Positions 23,648-36,400 of a stretch of 64,000 nt of DNA are shown here, piece after piece. The stretch comes from Ulva prolifera (taxonomy: Eukaryota > Chlorophyta > Ulvophyceae > Ulvales > Ulvaceae). The stretch spans positions 992,001 through 1,056,000 of the forward strand of contig CM041200.1 in NCBI GenBank assembly GCA_023078555.1, given 5' to 3'. The number at the start of each line of letters is the position of its first letter. The first letter of the stretch is position 1. The position numbers and the translations under genes are program-made. Below the pieces are notes generated by a model that was given only the letters and a program-made list of their open reading frames with translations, made no database searches and was not told the origin of the DNA.

Positions 23648-25620
23648 ATGAATAGGTGCGGCCGCAGTGCTGCATGTTCTTGGCTGTTCAGCCTTTGGCC
23701 TGTCTGTGACTATCTTCTTTTCCCCTTGACAATGCCACTGTTGTGGGGTAGCCGCGTGAACCCCATTGCTTCTGCCAAAAAAGCATCAACCCATCTGATT
23801 CCAGGTACAAAATTGTGAAGCAGCTCGGGGATGGTACATACGGAAGCGTTTGGAAAGGGATGAATCTCCAGACAAATGAAGTGGTGCGTGAATCGGCCAC
23901 ACAGCTACCCCATCAGTCTGCGTGAAGCAGACAAAAATATTTATGTCAAGCTTTGGCACCACGTTGTATGGAGGACGCACCGGCTCACCGGTTCGGGGAT
24001 ATACCGGTAAAAGTACTGCATGTTCATGTGGTTCCATGTTTCAGGTCGCCATAAAGAAAATGAAACGAAAGTTCTACAGTTGGGAAGAGTGCATGAACTT
24101 GCGAGAGGTCACGTCGCTGCGCAAGCTGAACCACCCCAGCATTGTTAAGCTCAAAGAAGTTATCCGTGAGAATGACGAGCTATACTTTGTCTTCGAGTTC
24201 CTTGACTGTAACTTGTACCAGGTGATGAAAGATAGAGACAAGTCCATCCCGGAAAATCGCATCAGAAACTGGCTGTACCAAATATTTCAAGGGCTTGCTT
24301 ACATGCACAAGCATGGGTACTTTCATCGTGACATGAAGCCAGAAAATGTCCTCGTCAGGCAGGATACAGTCAAAGTCGCCGGTGCGATGCGCCGTGCTGT
24401 GGCTCTAATTGCATTCATTATGCAACCATAACACTGCATGAATGATCTGTTGGCTGCAGATTTCGGGCTAGCAAGAGAGATCAGAAGTAGACCGCCATAC
24501 ACCGATTATGTCAGCACACGTTGGTACCGTGCACCTGAAGTGCTATTGCGGAGTCCATATTATGGAAAATCAATAGACTTGTTTGCAATGGGGGCGATCA
24601 TGGCCGAATTGTATACACTGCGGCCGCTGTTTCCTGGTACGCACAACCAGCGGTCATGCTGTTTTGTAGGTCAAGAACCCAACCTGCAGATCTTGAAAGT
24701 GCTCCTCACCATGCAGGATCCTCTGAAGCCGATCAAATATATAAGATCTGTACAGTCATGGGCACCCCAACTAAAGCAGCTTATGCAGATGGCCTCAAGC
24801 TTGCGGCCAACATGAACTTCCGGTTCCCAGCATTCTCACCTCAGCCCCTGGCTAAGCTTGTGCCAACTGCATCACCTGAGGCAATTGAGCTGATCACCGG
24901 CCTATGCCATTGGTGTGGCGCGCCCTCAAGTAATTGCGGTTGTTTTTTTGTCAGATGAGCACAGACTCAGTTTCAGTATGTGCTGACTGCGGCTTGACAG
25001 CATGGCTTGCATTCCGAGAGGCTTGCTGTACTGGCATGCAGTATTCGCCGGGATCTTGATCTTCAGCTCGCAATGTAAACCGCCAGCATGATATGCGTTG
25101 CTGATACAGGAACCCAGAGAAGAGGCCAACAGCAGTGCAGTGCCTGCAGCATGCATACTTCCAAGTAGGTGTGCGGGCACAATTAGTGACTCGCTCGCCA
25201 GTGTCCGCAGCCTCGAGTACGTACAGCAAGTCTGGTCTGCATGCGCCACCAGTAGTTCAACGTCGGGCGTCACGAGAAGTCTCCATGCTTGCGAAGCAAA
25301 GCCTGGCAGGCAGTCCGCAGCAGTCACGGCCAAATGTGGGTCCCGGGGGCATGCGGGGCAATGTAGCCCAGGTCGGGGCTGGGGGCGCAGAAGGCGCTTT
25401 ACTTCCGTCACTCAGTATCGGCAGCTCTGGTCCACGGGGGGCGCGATATAAGCCAGGGGTAGCGCCTGCAGAAGCTGCCAAGCAACCTGTAGGGAGCCCG
25501 GCCAAGCAACCCAGTGCTTCGCATTTGCCCCAAGTAAAGAATGCTCTGAGCCATGGCGTGCTAGGAGCAAGACCTGCGGGGGGACTGGAGGCCAGGTATG
25601 GTATGGGACGCAGGTACTAG
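23648..25620 (+). CDS. MAK/ICK-type (RCK family) protein kinase
   Basis: Exons 23648-23655, 23805-23883, 24045-24381, 24460-24636, 24717-24912 and 25110-25620 give 435 aa. The first coding exon is only 8 nt (MN plus two bases of R3). It is confirmed by phase and by the family start [16 protein letters not shown]. Kinase motifs are intact: glycine loop GDGTYG at 11-16, K33, HRD at 123-125, and DFG at 142-144. The activation loop holds the dual-phosphorylation motif T156-D157-Y158 in [35 protein letters not shown] is diagnostic of MAK/ICK. Such kinases control ciliary length and intraflagellar transport; in non-ciliated plants they act in meiosis or mating. The tail after ~residue 290 is Gly/Ala/Ser-rich and short compared with animal ICK. 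Confidence 0.92.
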
Positions 25621-26191
25621 GCTGTGGCCCGGGCAGCCCGAATGAATGGGATATCACGCTAGTCATTATACACAGCTAGATGTTTTGGTTGCACAGCATC
25701 ATACCCAGCAGATGCTTTGATAAGGCGGCTCCTGCAAGGTCGTATCGCATCCTGGCCAGCTGAAGGCCTGGATCAGCTGAAACTGTTCCGAGACACCGGC
25801 CCCTAGCAACGCCTTTGTGGCTACAGCCATTGTGTCTACGAGGGCAGTACAAAGCGACGAGGTCTGCCATTAACCCGCCAACGGCAAGAATGTGAGCTCG
25901 CCTGGGGCCAGCGAAAGGACAATACCTGCAAGTTCACTTTTGTAATTTAGGTATTTCACGGCATCAGTCAATGCTGTTTCAGTTGGTGTGGCAGGCTCTA
26001 GCTTGGTTCGCGACAGACCGTGCCAATTATGATCCTTCTCGCTGGGGTGCACGTAATGTCAGTGTGCAATTGTACGTAGTCGTTGTGTCTTGAGGGATAG
26101 CGTGGACCGGAAACAGAGCCGGGATCATCGGTGGATCAGGGATCATTGGCGCAACAGCGCCGTGACGGCCATCAGCGCCAGCGTTCGAGAC
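25621..26191. other. Intergenic
   Basis: Between the kinase stop and the IMP4 start. I see nothing recognisable. Confidence 0.4.
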
Positions 26192-27593
26192 ATGCACCGC
26201 CGATCAGTGCGATTGCGTCGCGAGTATCTGTATCGAAAAAGTCTTGAAGGGAAGCAGAAAGATGAATATGAGAAAAAACGAATCGTGCGCCAAGCGCTCC
26301 AAGAAGGAAAGCCTATCCCGACGCACCTGAGGGAAGAATCAGCGAAGCTGAAGAAGGATGCCGAGCTCGACGATGACAACACGGCAGTGCAAAGAACACA
26401 CATAGACGATGAGTACAGCAATTTGGGTGTCCAGGATCCGAAGGCATGTCCGTCAGTGTTGTGCCACCATCAGCACTCTGGCAAGTGTATGTGGCAATGT
26501 GGTGGCCATTGCTGAATACCCATAACGCATGCAGGTGCTTGTAACCACCAGCAGAGATCCCAGCAGCAAGCTCATATCTTTTGCAAAGGAGGTTGCGCTG
26601 GTGATACCGGGGGCCAAGTCCCAAAACAGAGGCGCAACTGTTATTGCCGAGCTTGTGGACAGCTGCCGGGCGTCGGACGTCACAGACATGATTGTAGTTC
26701 ATGAAACCAGGTGTGTGAACCGCCATGTTGTCTTATGGCCTGAACTGACTACTCCATGCGTAGTGCTCATGCCACATGAGCTACACTGGACAAATCATAT
26801 GCAGAGGAAAACCTGATGGAATGATAGTATCTCATTTGCCGTTCGGGCCAACTGCTTACTTTGGTGTGCACCACTGCGTCCTGCGGCATGACATCGGCAG
26901 CAAAGAGCAGGTCGGCACGATATCCGAGGTTTTCCCAAACCTTGTGTTTGACAATTTTTCCACAGACCTCGGGCGGCGCTTTTCGACCATCCTCAAGGCG
27001 CTTTTCCCTGTGCCCAAGCCATCAAGCAAGCGCATTGTGACCTTTGCCAATCGCAGTGATTACATATCTTTCCGGTGTGAAATTTCGATTTATGATATTT
27101 GTCGGCTGGCACATACATGGCTGTGATGGGCAGCACGTTTGAACATTATGTCATTGACGACTGTGTTGGATGGTATGCTAAGGCATCTGCTGCCATGTGC
27201 ATTCGATGTCTTCTGTGCGGTTTGTCTGTTGCTGTTCCGATGTCACATGACTTATGCGACATGATACAGGACACATGGAACTGGAATGTGATTTTAACAC
27301 GATAGCACCCATTGCCTATTCATAGGACCACATATCCACAATTTTGTCTTGCTATCACAAAGGTGGGTGTGCTCTACAGGCATCATGTGTATAGCATGTC
27401 AGCTGGGCCGAAGAGCCTGGAGCTGACAGAGCTCGGCCCACGATTCGAGCTGCACCCGTACAAAATCCGGCTCGGGACACTGGCTGATGAGCATGCGGAA
27501 GATGAGTGGGTGATGCGTGCATATACCCGTAGTGCCAATAAGAGGCAACGCCTGGCAGATGAAGCAGAAGTCGTGTCAGAGCCAGATGACTGA
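26192..27593 (+). CDS. IMP4: IMP4, U3 snoRNP Brix-domain protein
   Basis: Exons 26192-26443, 26535-26710, 26805-27074 and 27380-27593 give 303 aa. The N-terminus (RRSVRLRREYLYRKSLEGKQ) is the basic helix typical of IMP4. The Brix domain starts at residue 85 (VLVTTSRDPSSKLISFAKE), continues with RGKPDGMIVSHLPFGPTAYF and TFANRSDYISFRHHVY, and ends in the ELGPRFELHPYKIRLGTL block. IMP4 acts with MPP10 and IMP3 in the small-subunit processome, helping U3 snoRNA pair with pre-rRNA. Intron 1 begins with GC (AAG|GCATGT); the DPK|VLVTTS junction fits the family only with this GC-AG splice. The ATG at 26192 was chosen because family proteins start at this helix. Confidence 0.95.
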
Positions 27594-28735
27594 CACTGTG
27601 ACTCTTGCGCTGGGCGTGGCATGCGCTGGGCGTGGCATGCAGGCTCACGACATCCACGGCATCCACAACAGCGCGGCCCTTGCGCTCATAAAGGCTCTGT
27701 GAGAGCATTGCTGCTCGCGACGCTGTGTCAGTGTGTGTGCACCCGCTACTCTCTGTGGCTGCAGCAGGGGGACTGTATAATGTTTCGAATTGGTGTGCGG
27801 GGTGCTGCCAGCATTACATCAATCCAGTACAACAGCAATACATCGCTCATGCAACGTAGCTGTTGACCGGAGTCCCTGGTGATGAAGAAGAGAGCCCTCT
27901 CCACTTTCAAGGATTCAGTGAACAATTACCATTTGTTGGAAACATACCCTACAGCTTTCAAAATGAGTCGACTTGCTCAAACGACCGCCCCTGCTATGTC
28001 ATGCATCGAGGCTGTGTAGGCATGGGCAGTTTGGAACACTTCTTGTATGTTGCAACTGTTCTACATGCCGTTTTGCGCCTCATACGATACTGCTGCAAAT
28101 CGCCAACAAGTGAGTCATATGTATGTATATTCCGAAGACATGCAAAACTATGAAACAGCATGGTGACCATACCATCACAATTGTGATATTCATGCAAGTC
28201 ACAGAGTAACACTCTCTGCCACTGCTATGTGTCGTCCATGAGAGATTTATATGAAGACGGGTCTCACGAGGCTGCTGTTGGTCAGTCTGTTGACACAACA
28301 CTCTTATTAGGCTTTTGTATGCGAACGTGCTCATGCCACCATCACATGTCGCCTCGCCAACATAGGATCTGACAGTTGTACGATACAACGCAGACAGGCA
28401 CAGCTACCAAATTGCCGACATATATGCAGAAACAGATGACCAAGTATCGCTGCCCTGGGATCCAAATCTGCCGTTGATGCAGCTGCACAGCAACAGGAAT
28501 GCGAGGATACTACCGTCAATCACAATTGATGCTGAGAAGGAATGAACATGCGCATGCCATTGGGAACGTCTCTGATTCATACGCTCGAGTGAAGCATCGC
28601 TGTTGAGTTATTGTGCCGGACGCCAACAATGTCAAAAGGCACTGCAGCTGCTTTGGGGCATTGGCAAGTAGCGCGATTGGCCAGCTCAAATTCCTTTACG
28701 CTGTCGCATTGAAGCCATCACCCTGAACATGACCT
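27594..28735. other. Convergent intergenic region
   Basis: This lies between the IMP4 stop (+) and the stop of the Bax-inhibitor-like gene (-). It should hold both 3' UTRs. I see no further coding signal. Confidence 0.45.
27606..27637. repeat. 16-bp perfect tandem duplication
   Basis: TGCGCTGGGCGTGGCA occurs twice back to back just after the IMP4 stop codon, in the presumed 3' UTR. Confidence 0.9.
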
Positions 28736-31188
28736 CTAGTCATCCCGGCTGCTATTGAAAATACTCAGAAACCTCAACACCTCAGTATACAGCCACACCA
28801 ACGTCACAAGAATGGAGAAGCCTCCATACCACCTGCATGCAAATGTCACTTGTGGCGGAATCGTGCGCCTGGAGAGAAATGCATGATGCTGAATGTGCAC
28901 CACACCACATCCCTCTCAGTACATTGTGCCCCGCAAGTCTGCCCACGATTCAAGTTTGCGTTGATGGCTGACTAGATCAGCAGCTGCGCAGATCATATCC
29001 CTACTACAGGGGTGGAAAGCTCCAAGAGGCAAATTTGCAGTGGCCGGCCCTTTAGGGAAACTGCGAGAAAGAGTTTACCAGGGCACACAATCAGAGGCAT
29101 GTCACACATTGCAGCTGTAGAACAAGTTGAGTGGACCCGCACTCCATGTACTTCGGAAAACCAGCATACTGCATCTGTCTGATTGAGTCAAAGTCGAGCA
29201 GGAGGCAGCTAGCAGCAACGAGGGCAGTGAAGCCTCCAACAGCGAGGCCGACCGTCCCCGTGCTCAGAAACGCCATCTTTACACCAAAGAGGCCAAGGAG
29301 CATGCTGCCCAGGTATGCCAGCATGACGCCAATCACAGCCGTAGTGATGACGCTGCGAAGCTTGTCAGTCACAACGATCATGCCACTTGAGTACGCTCCA
29401 AGCATTCCACCTGCTGTACCCATCGTGATCAGTACAGCTGACATGACCATGCCCGGAAACATGGCTTCAAACTGCAACAAAACAGTGTGTTAGTTGCAGG
29501 AATGGTAATGCCTTGCTGCGAGCAACTGTAATTGCCAAATGAATGATTTCACAGTGAAGGCCTCAAGCAGCCTGTGGACCCAACATAGCGTTGCAATGAT
29601 GGTCAGTGGCTTTCAGTGCAAGACCGATGCCCACTACATACCTGAATTGATATAGCTCCCAAGACAGCACCCTTGAGGGCAGCATACAACGGAGCGCTCC
29701 AAGGGGCCCAGTTGGGCTTGAATGTCGTGGCCAGCCCGACCAGCATTCCACCAATCCCAGATGTCTGCACAAATACTCTGAACCAATCACAAACATCCAT
29801 GCTCATTGGGTTTCACCATCAGACATATGTTCACCTGGATCCTGTCCTGACAAGCTGCACACAGCAAAAAGAGTATCAGAATCAAGCGGACGGCGGGTCC
29901 TGAATCGGCTCAGGACCTCACGAAAGTTCTAGAAGTGGCTGCAAGAGCAGTGGCAAGGCCCTGAGACACTCAAACAAGTCTTTCACGTACAAAACAAGGA
30001 AGGAGGCGGCCCCGTCGTGCTGGGCTATGCATTACCCGTCACGACCATATGCTGATAGCACGGCATGCAATGTCCCAGAAACTGGGGCAGCCAATTCGTG
30101 GCCCAAGTCCCGGCTAGCAATGCCGTCTTCCCAGGAACGTTCCTTTGGGCACGGCAACGCAGGTGGTTGAGGAAATTTTGCGAGGAACATGACAGCTTGG
30201 CTGAGGCACTACTATTTCGCTGCCAAACAGGAGGATCGAGCTGGGTCGGACCTCAAACTTTGAAATCTCCGCGCCGATGTGAGCTGTATAATTTTTTAAC
30301 ATGCAGTGGTTTAGGTATTGGGTCAACCACAGCAGCAACATCACCATGTCAAAGGCACAGAGCAACAGTGTGCACGCAGAGCACATATGACACCGCCATC
30401 AACATACATCTATAGTAGCGCAGTCATGTTTGAACACACCATTGCAATCTGGGACAGGCTGCCTTTCAATGAAACAATGGCCGCTGTTGATGTCGCAGCA
30501 GCAAGCTGCAGCGCAGTTTGCTGCCAGACATACCCTGCTCCACACATGACAATGAGGAGGAGGATAGCTGTTTTGCCTATGGTTCCCTGCATTGTCATCT
30601 GTTCCTGACGAAGATCGTCCCCCCAGGAGTCATTACGTGCGGTTCTTTGCTGTTGGAACTGACCGAACCGCAACGCTGGGTTTGATGAAGGACGGTCTGC
30701 CAATAGTCCATAGCGCTGAACTGAACGAGATCGATCATGTCTGTGTATGTGGGTGGATCGATTAACTGTGCTGCCCTGCCGGCAGCAAACTGGGACCGCA
30801 TTGCCTGCATAGATTGCCTGGCTCAGAATGACGAGGTCACCAGCAATGCAATTTTCCAAAATTGAGCAGAGTTCTCCTCCCCAGGAGACACTAATGTTGT
30901 GCATGAGTACGTGCTTCTGGTAGCATGTCTGCGGGATGTGCCCCGGAACTACCGCAGTGGCGCGCAGCAAAGCTCCACGCGAAATTACAGGCACAAGTCT
31001 GCCAGCGCCACAAGCACAAGCATCAGAGCAAATGTATTCAACGAATGTGCCAAGTGCGATATGTACGATCTTCCAGATTCGTCGTGTGGACATAGAACAA
31101 GCGTCGCAACTACGAACATCCGCACACCTGTAGAGCAGCGAGATCGGAGAGATATATTGTGTGTGATCATGTGAGCTACCGAATCCAT
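28736..31188 (-). CDS. YccA-type Bax-inhibitor-1-like membrane protein
   Basis: Minus-strand exons 31188-31128, 30696-30440, 29764-29642, 29471-29143 and 28832-28736 give 288 aa with all phases consistent. After a ~20-residue start, the family block SSNPALRFGQF leads into MTMQGTIGKTAILLL. Then come TSGIGGMLVGLATTFKPNWAPWSAPLYA, FEAMFPGMVMSAVLIT, LLDFDSIRQMQYAGFPKYMEWY and TLVWLYTEVLRFL. These match the Bax-inhibitor-1-like family (Pfam BaxI_1 type), best known from bacterial YccA-like proteins. Several transmembrane helices are evident and the conserved D and KYMEW positions are present. Function in algae is unknown; related proteins modulate membrane proteases or calcium leak. The first exon could encode a short targeting peptide, which would suit a plastid or mitochondrial home, but this is inference. 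Confidence 0.88.
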
Positions 31189-32079
31189 TCCACAGTGAAG
31201 ATGAGCGTAATCGGAAGTGAGGGAGACTTTTGCTGGTAGCTACGCCCCCATGTAATTGGACAACCTCAGTTGCTGCTGCTCGCTCAAGGTACCATGTACG
31301 TTGTGCGGGACTTGAGTACGTAGGTGTGCTAAAGATGTCGCTTGCCGCGAAGTGGCAGGGACCACAAATCCGTACTACACGTAGCCCCCCGAATTAGCAG
31401 GAGGCAGTGGGCGCATGGGGTTGCGCATGTGAGTTCGGGAAACAGCATGCATACAATAGTCTTGTGCTAATTTGTGAACTACTCACGCGCGTTCGAGGGG
31501 TTCTATCAGCATGTGCGCGTGTCAAGGACATGAATCAGTTCAAGCCATGCTCGCGTAGATTTGCACGCAGTTGCGCATATATGCCAAGCATTGAAGACCA
31601 ACGCTTGTGTGCCTTGAGCCTTTGTGCGTGCCTCGCGGCGCTGTGTGCACGTCGAGCGCATGTCGTCGCACGCCCACCTGCCTGCCGGCAGAGGATGTCT
31701 ACAACACATGAACCCAGCACTTCCTGCGCAAACATTTGATGAGGTACAATCATGTTACATCCGAATTCGTGCGGTGCCAATTATTCGACAAAATGGTCCC
31801 GTGGAATCGAGGGGAGACCCACCGATGTACCACCTGTCACCACCCACGACAGACACCCCAGCCTCGCGGATCCACCGCTTTGGCATGGCCTGAGCGGGCC
31901 TGATTGGGCCTGTCTGTTACAGAAATGGTAATGTAGACTCCTGAAGTGGTCGTATTCATTGAGCTTTCAGGGTCTTCCCCGATCGACGTCGGTGCTTCAC
32001 GACAAGTTGACCAGCCTGATCTGAATTGTTTAGTGTTCGCGGGTTGTGCGGTCTCAACGCATGTCAGGCATCGACAGTG
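31189..32079. promoter_or_regulatory. Divergent promoter region, Bax-inhibitor-like / POLE3-like
   Basis: About 0.9 kb separates the two predicted start codons, which point away from each other. No defined element is visible. A short GGCCTG-rich repeat cluster occurs near 31886-31914. Confidence 0.4.
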
Positions 32080-32564
32080 ATGGCGGAAATGGACGTTGAG
32101 CTCCCCAAGTCTCTCATAAAACGTATCGTGAAAGCAAAACTAGCTGAACAAGCAGAGCTCGGGGACGATGATCGGAAACGAGATGTGCAGACAAGCCGAG
32201 ATGCTACTGTGGCTTTGAGCCATGCAACCAAAGTGTTTATCACCTATGTGAGCTCGGCAGCTCACGATATTTGCAGAGAGCACAATCGAACTACTGTCGC
32301 ACCTCAAGACATCAATGCAGCGCTGAACGAGCTAGGATTCAGCTCATTCCTACCTGACTTGCAGGAGCTCTTGTCAGGTGTGCACCTTGCGCACTGTGTA
32401 CTGGCCTGGCCCTTCGACAGCATTTGAACGCCAGACTCGAGGATCTGTCAGCTGGGTATCCAACCTACGCTGCGATACGTTTTACAGACATACAAAGTAA
32501 ACGGAAATTAACCAAGGATGCCGCCGGGAAGCCGGCCGCGAAAGAAGCGAAGACGTCAGGCTAA
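32080..32564 (+). CDS. POLE3: POLE3/Dpb4-like histone-fold protein
   Basis: Exons 32080-32377 and 32488-32564 join in phase 1 and give 124 aa. The histone fold of the NF-YB/H2B type covers residues ~8-98: ELPKSLIKRIVKAKL, DATVALSHATKVFITYVSSAAHDI, TTVAPQDINAALNELGF. This order and spacing match the DNA polymerase epsilon subunit 3 (Dpb4), which also serves in CHRAC-type chromatin remodellers paired with a Dpb3/CHRAC15 partner. The C-terminus is basic and Lys/Ala-rich (SKRKLTKDAAGKPAAKEAK). A CBF/NF-Y subunit is an alternative, but the NF-YB DNA-contact signature is absent. The second exon is supported by phase and composition only. Confidence 0.8.
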
Positions 32565-33459
32565 TCACACGGCAACGCCTGTTGAATGGGAAGGACATCT
32601 GCGGGCAGGAAGGACATGCTAAAGCCACGATATTCGATGTACTGATGAGAGGTACCTCCCAGTATTGGCAATTGGTTGTCAAGTGAGATACGGCCATGGG
32701 CAGGACTTATCTATGCTCAAGCACCTCGTCACGCTGGAAATATCTTGAGCACTTGCCCTGCCTGAAGATGACTCCAACATACACTTTTTCCCGATGCTGG
32801 TGCACAGTGGTGGCCACACATGCTTGACGTGCCTCCATGCTCAAGGCTGTCGGCGGCAGGCAACAATGTATCGATATCGCGTACCATGATGGGGTGTAAC
32901 GTGCCTGATTCCAATTTTGAGGGCGATTGCGCGAAGCTGTCAACCATTCAAGGCGTTACAGGGATTCGCCGGCCATTTGCGCTGTGAAGATCAACAGGTT
33001 GTTACCTTGGTACTGCGCGTCAAATCAGCGTCACGTCGATTTGCAGCGGTGTCTGCCACTGTGTCACGCTGTTATAAACATACAAATGTATATCCGCGGG
33101 TCTTCTTGTTTTCGCTTCTGGCACTACTGTTCAGTGGACAGTTTGTGCATCATGGTTCAAGCTCCAGCCTGGCCTTCTAGAACAACACCCCAAGCCACAT
33201 GATAATGGGCATAAGCGGTCTCGCGTTCTGAACATGGACCCAGTATCCGCTTGATTGTCTTGCGTCAGGTTTTAACACCGGCATGCTTATGTGTGTAAGT
33301 CCTGGTTGGCCCCGTTCTGGTCCGTTAAGATCTTCTTGTGTTCTTCATGCCGTTTGCCAAGCCGTAAAGATGCGGTAGACTCGTAAACTTGCCGTCCAGA
33401 GGTACTTGTAGCTCTTGCTGTGATAGTGATCATCATCACCTGTATCCAGTAAGGGATTC
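32565..33459. other. Intergenic
   Basis: Upstream region of XPO1 plus the 3' UTR of the POLE3-like gene. I see no coding signal. Confidence 0.4.
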
Positions 33460-36400
33460 ATGACCATGTCCAATGAGAACGAGGTCGCGTCGAGGCTCTT
33501 AGACTTCACGCAAGAACCGCAAGCGTATGTGAATTATCTCGACAGCGTAGTAGATGCTTTTTATAGCTCCACTAACTCGGCGCAGGTGTGCTCGCATTTA
33601 CCCAACCTCCCGTCGTGCTGTCGTTGCGATGCCCCACATTGGCACTGCGGATGTCGACAGCCATGGCCTAGTCCATTGTTGCAAACCGATGGTGCTACAA
33701 AACTCTGACGTATAGTGACGTGCTATTGCAGCAAGCCCAGGCGAGGGCCGCAATCGAAGCACTTCAGGCACATCCCGATGCCTGGGGACGAGTTGACGTG
33801 ATCCTGCAACACAGCAAGTCACCCCAGTCAAAGTTTGTAGCCCTACAGGTGATAGTGCTCGTTATGCGTTGCTTTCCCCTCCCCGACCAACCCCGCCTCC
33901 CCCCCTCATTGCGGTTGCTGGCAGATATAGTGCAGCTGTGTCATTGGTCGTGTCGACTGCAAAACTACTTGTGGGGGCTGTGTGTTTTCACTCGGTAATG
34001 TGAAGCAGATATTGGAAGAGACAGTGAAGTCAAAGTGGAATATCCTGCCAGAGGAACAGCGTGCGGGCATCCGCCGAGTCCTCTCTGACCTAATCATCGC
34101 TGTCGCGACAAGCAATGAGGCTGGCAAGGACAGGGTCTATCTACACAAGCTCAATGTTGTGTTGGTTCAGGTGAGGGCTCTGTTGCCGTGACAGTCAATC
34201 TTGTGACGTGCAAGTACAGCTGTATCCTTACATGACTCTGGGCAATGTAGGTCTTGAAGAAGGATTGGCCGTCCAGGTGGCCCAACTTTATTGAAGAACT
34301 TGTTGGTGCTTCTAAAACTTCCGAAAATTTGTGTGAGAATTCCATGCACATATTCAAGCTGCTGTCAGAGGAAGTGTTTGATTTCAACCGTGGAGAACTC
34401 ACTCAAGCGAAAACACGCATGTTGAAGACACAGCTCAATGTTGAATTTGGGCGCATCCATGAGCTATGTCATTTTGTTCTCAGCAGTGTGGACCTTTGGA
34501 GCACCCGTCCAAATTTGATCAAGGCCACACTGGCAGCCCTTCAGGTGCGCATATGGGCAGATGTTGCGAAGTTGCCTTCCCCATCTCCTGCCAAGAGATG
34601 CCTGTGCGCAGCAGTACAATTATGGCCATTGTCTTACCATGTCCCACGAGATCAAGTGCAGTGAGGGACCTCCTTGTTGACGAATATGTAAGTGCTGTAG
34701 GTGTACTTGACATGGATACCTCTGGCCTACATCTTCAACACCAATCTTCTCGACATTCTACTTGGCCTATTTCCTAGGCCAGAGTTCCGCAATCTTGCCC
34801 TGCAGTGCCTCACGGAAGTTGGGTCCCTGCCTGAGGTGGGGACAGATCATAACGACAAGTTTGTGTTGCTCTTCCAGCACTTTATGAACGCTCTTGTTGG
34901 CATACTTCCGCAGGACATCGATGTCGCACTGGTGCGCCTATTACTGAAGCACTTACTGAAGGTGTACGTGACTTTGTGCCCTGGCTGCGTCACTCATCTC
35001 TTTCGTTTGCCCTACCACTGTGTCTCCAAATTGTAGCGGCCTTTCAAGACTGGATTGTGAGGCTTGCTTGCAAGTATGTATGCATGCATGTACATCAAAT
35101 ATATTGGTGGCAATACTTTCTTTCTTTGATTCAATGCACCAAATTTTTTTGCAGGCATATGAAAATGGAACCGAGGAAGACGAGAAGTTTGTGCAAAACC
35201 TTGCGCTTTTCTTGACGACGTTCCTGAAGGAACATCTTCCACTTGTCGAAGGAAACACAGAGTTAAACCCTGCGCTTGTTAGCGCACTCTCGTATCTGGT
35301 TCGAATATCATATGTCCAGGATTCAGGTGCTCACGCCACTGGATTGCAACCCTTCGTGAAAGCCGTTCTCTTCCTGCCACCGCCCAGCTTAATGGGTCGT
35401 CTTGGCTGCTGTGTTACACTCTGGCATGCAAGACCCTGTGCCCCACTATCACACCTTTTGGTTGTTAGATCCCACCTGAGCCCATTGCTCTTGTTTGGGA
35501 AGCTGTGCGGCTTTGTTGTCACTATCGCTGCATCGTGCAGAGGTTTTCAAGGTTGGTCTGGACTACTGGAACCGTTTCGTACCTGACATATATACATCAG
35601 TGCAGCAGCATAGCTTACAGGTGGGCAAGCTCTACACAGGCTCAGGTACAGGTGCGTTCCGGCAGCATTGGTGTCCGATGTGTTCTATTGTTTTTTCATA
35701 TCCCAACTGGGGGCCTGGTAGCTTTGTAACAAACATATGTTCTGTGCAAGTGCTGTGCGGCAACTCCCTAGCTGTAGAGCGGGCAAGCATGGTTGTACCC
35801 TCTGCCTCCTGCTAGCTTGTTGCATGTGGTCTTTTGACTTAATATTGATACGCCCAGCCAGATACCCATTCTGCGACAACTAGAGCCTTCAAACAAGGTG
35901 GCTTGTCATTATACAAATCGTAATGTCATGATTGTGTCACTTTGCTCCAGGATCAATACAATTGTTTCGTTGCAGGCATGAACTCACGTGTGCTTTTGTA
36001 TGATGGTATCCTCAAAGAGCTTCGGCGCCTGATGGTGGAGCGCATGGTGAAGCCAGAGGAAGTCCTCATCACTGCAGATGAGCATGGGAATGTTGTGCGG
36101 GACGTGGTCAAGGACACAGATCTTCAGCAGCAGTACAAAACAATGCGGGAGACTCTCGTGTACCTCAGTCATCTAGACCATGCGGATACAGAAATGCAGA
36201 TGCTTGATAAACTACGAATGCAACTAGATGGTGAGGAATGGCAGTGGGATCGCCTCAACACGCTCTGCTGGGTGAGACTCGGCCACATGGTGATCCTGGT
36301 GCTCTGGGTTACGCAGGCAGATAGATGTAGATATAGGTAGATATTGCTTAGACGCCTCGAGTAGAGAGTCAGAAAAATGTTGTCACATGCTTTCATTGGT

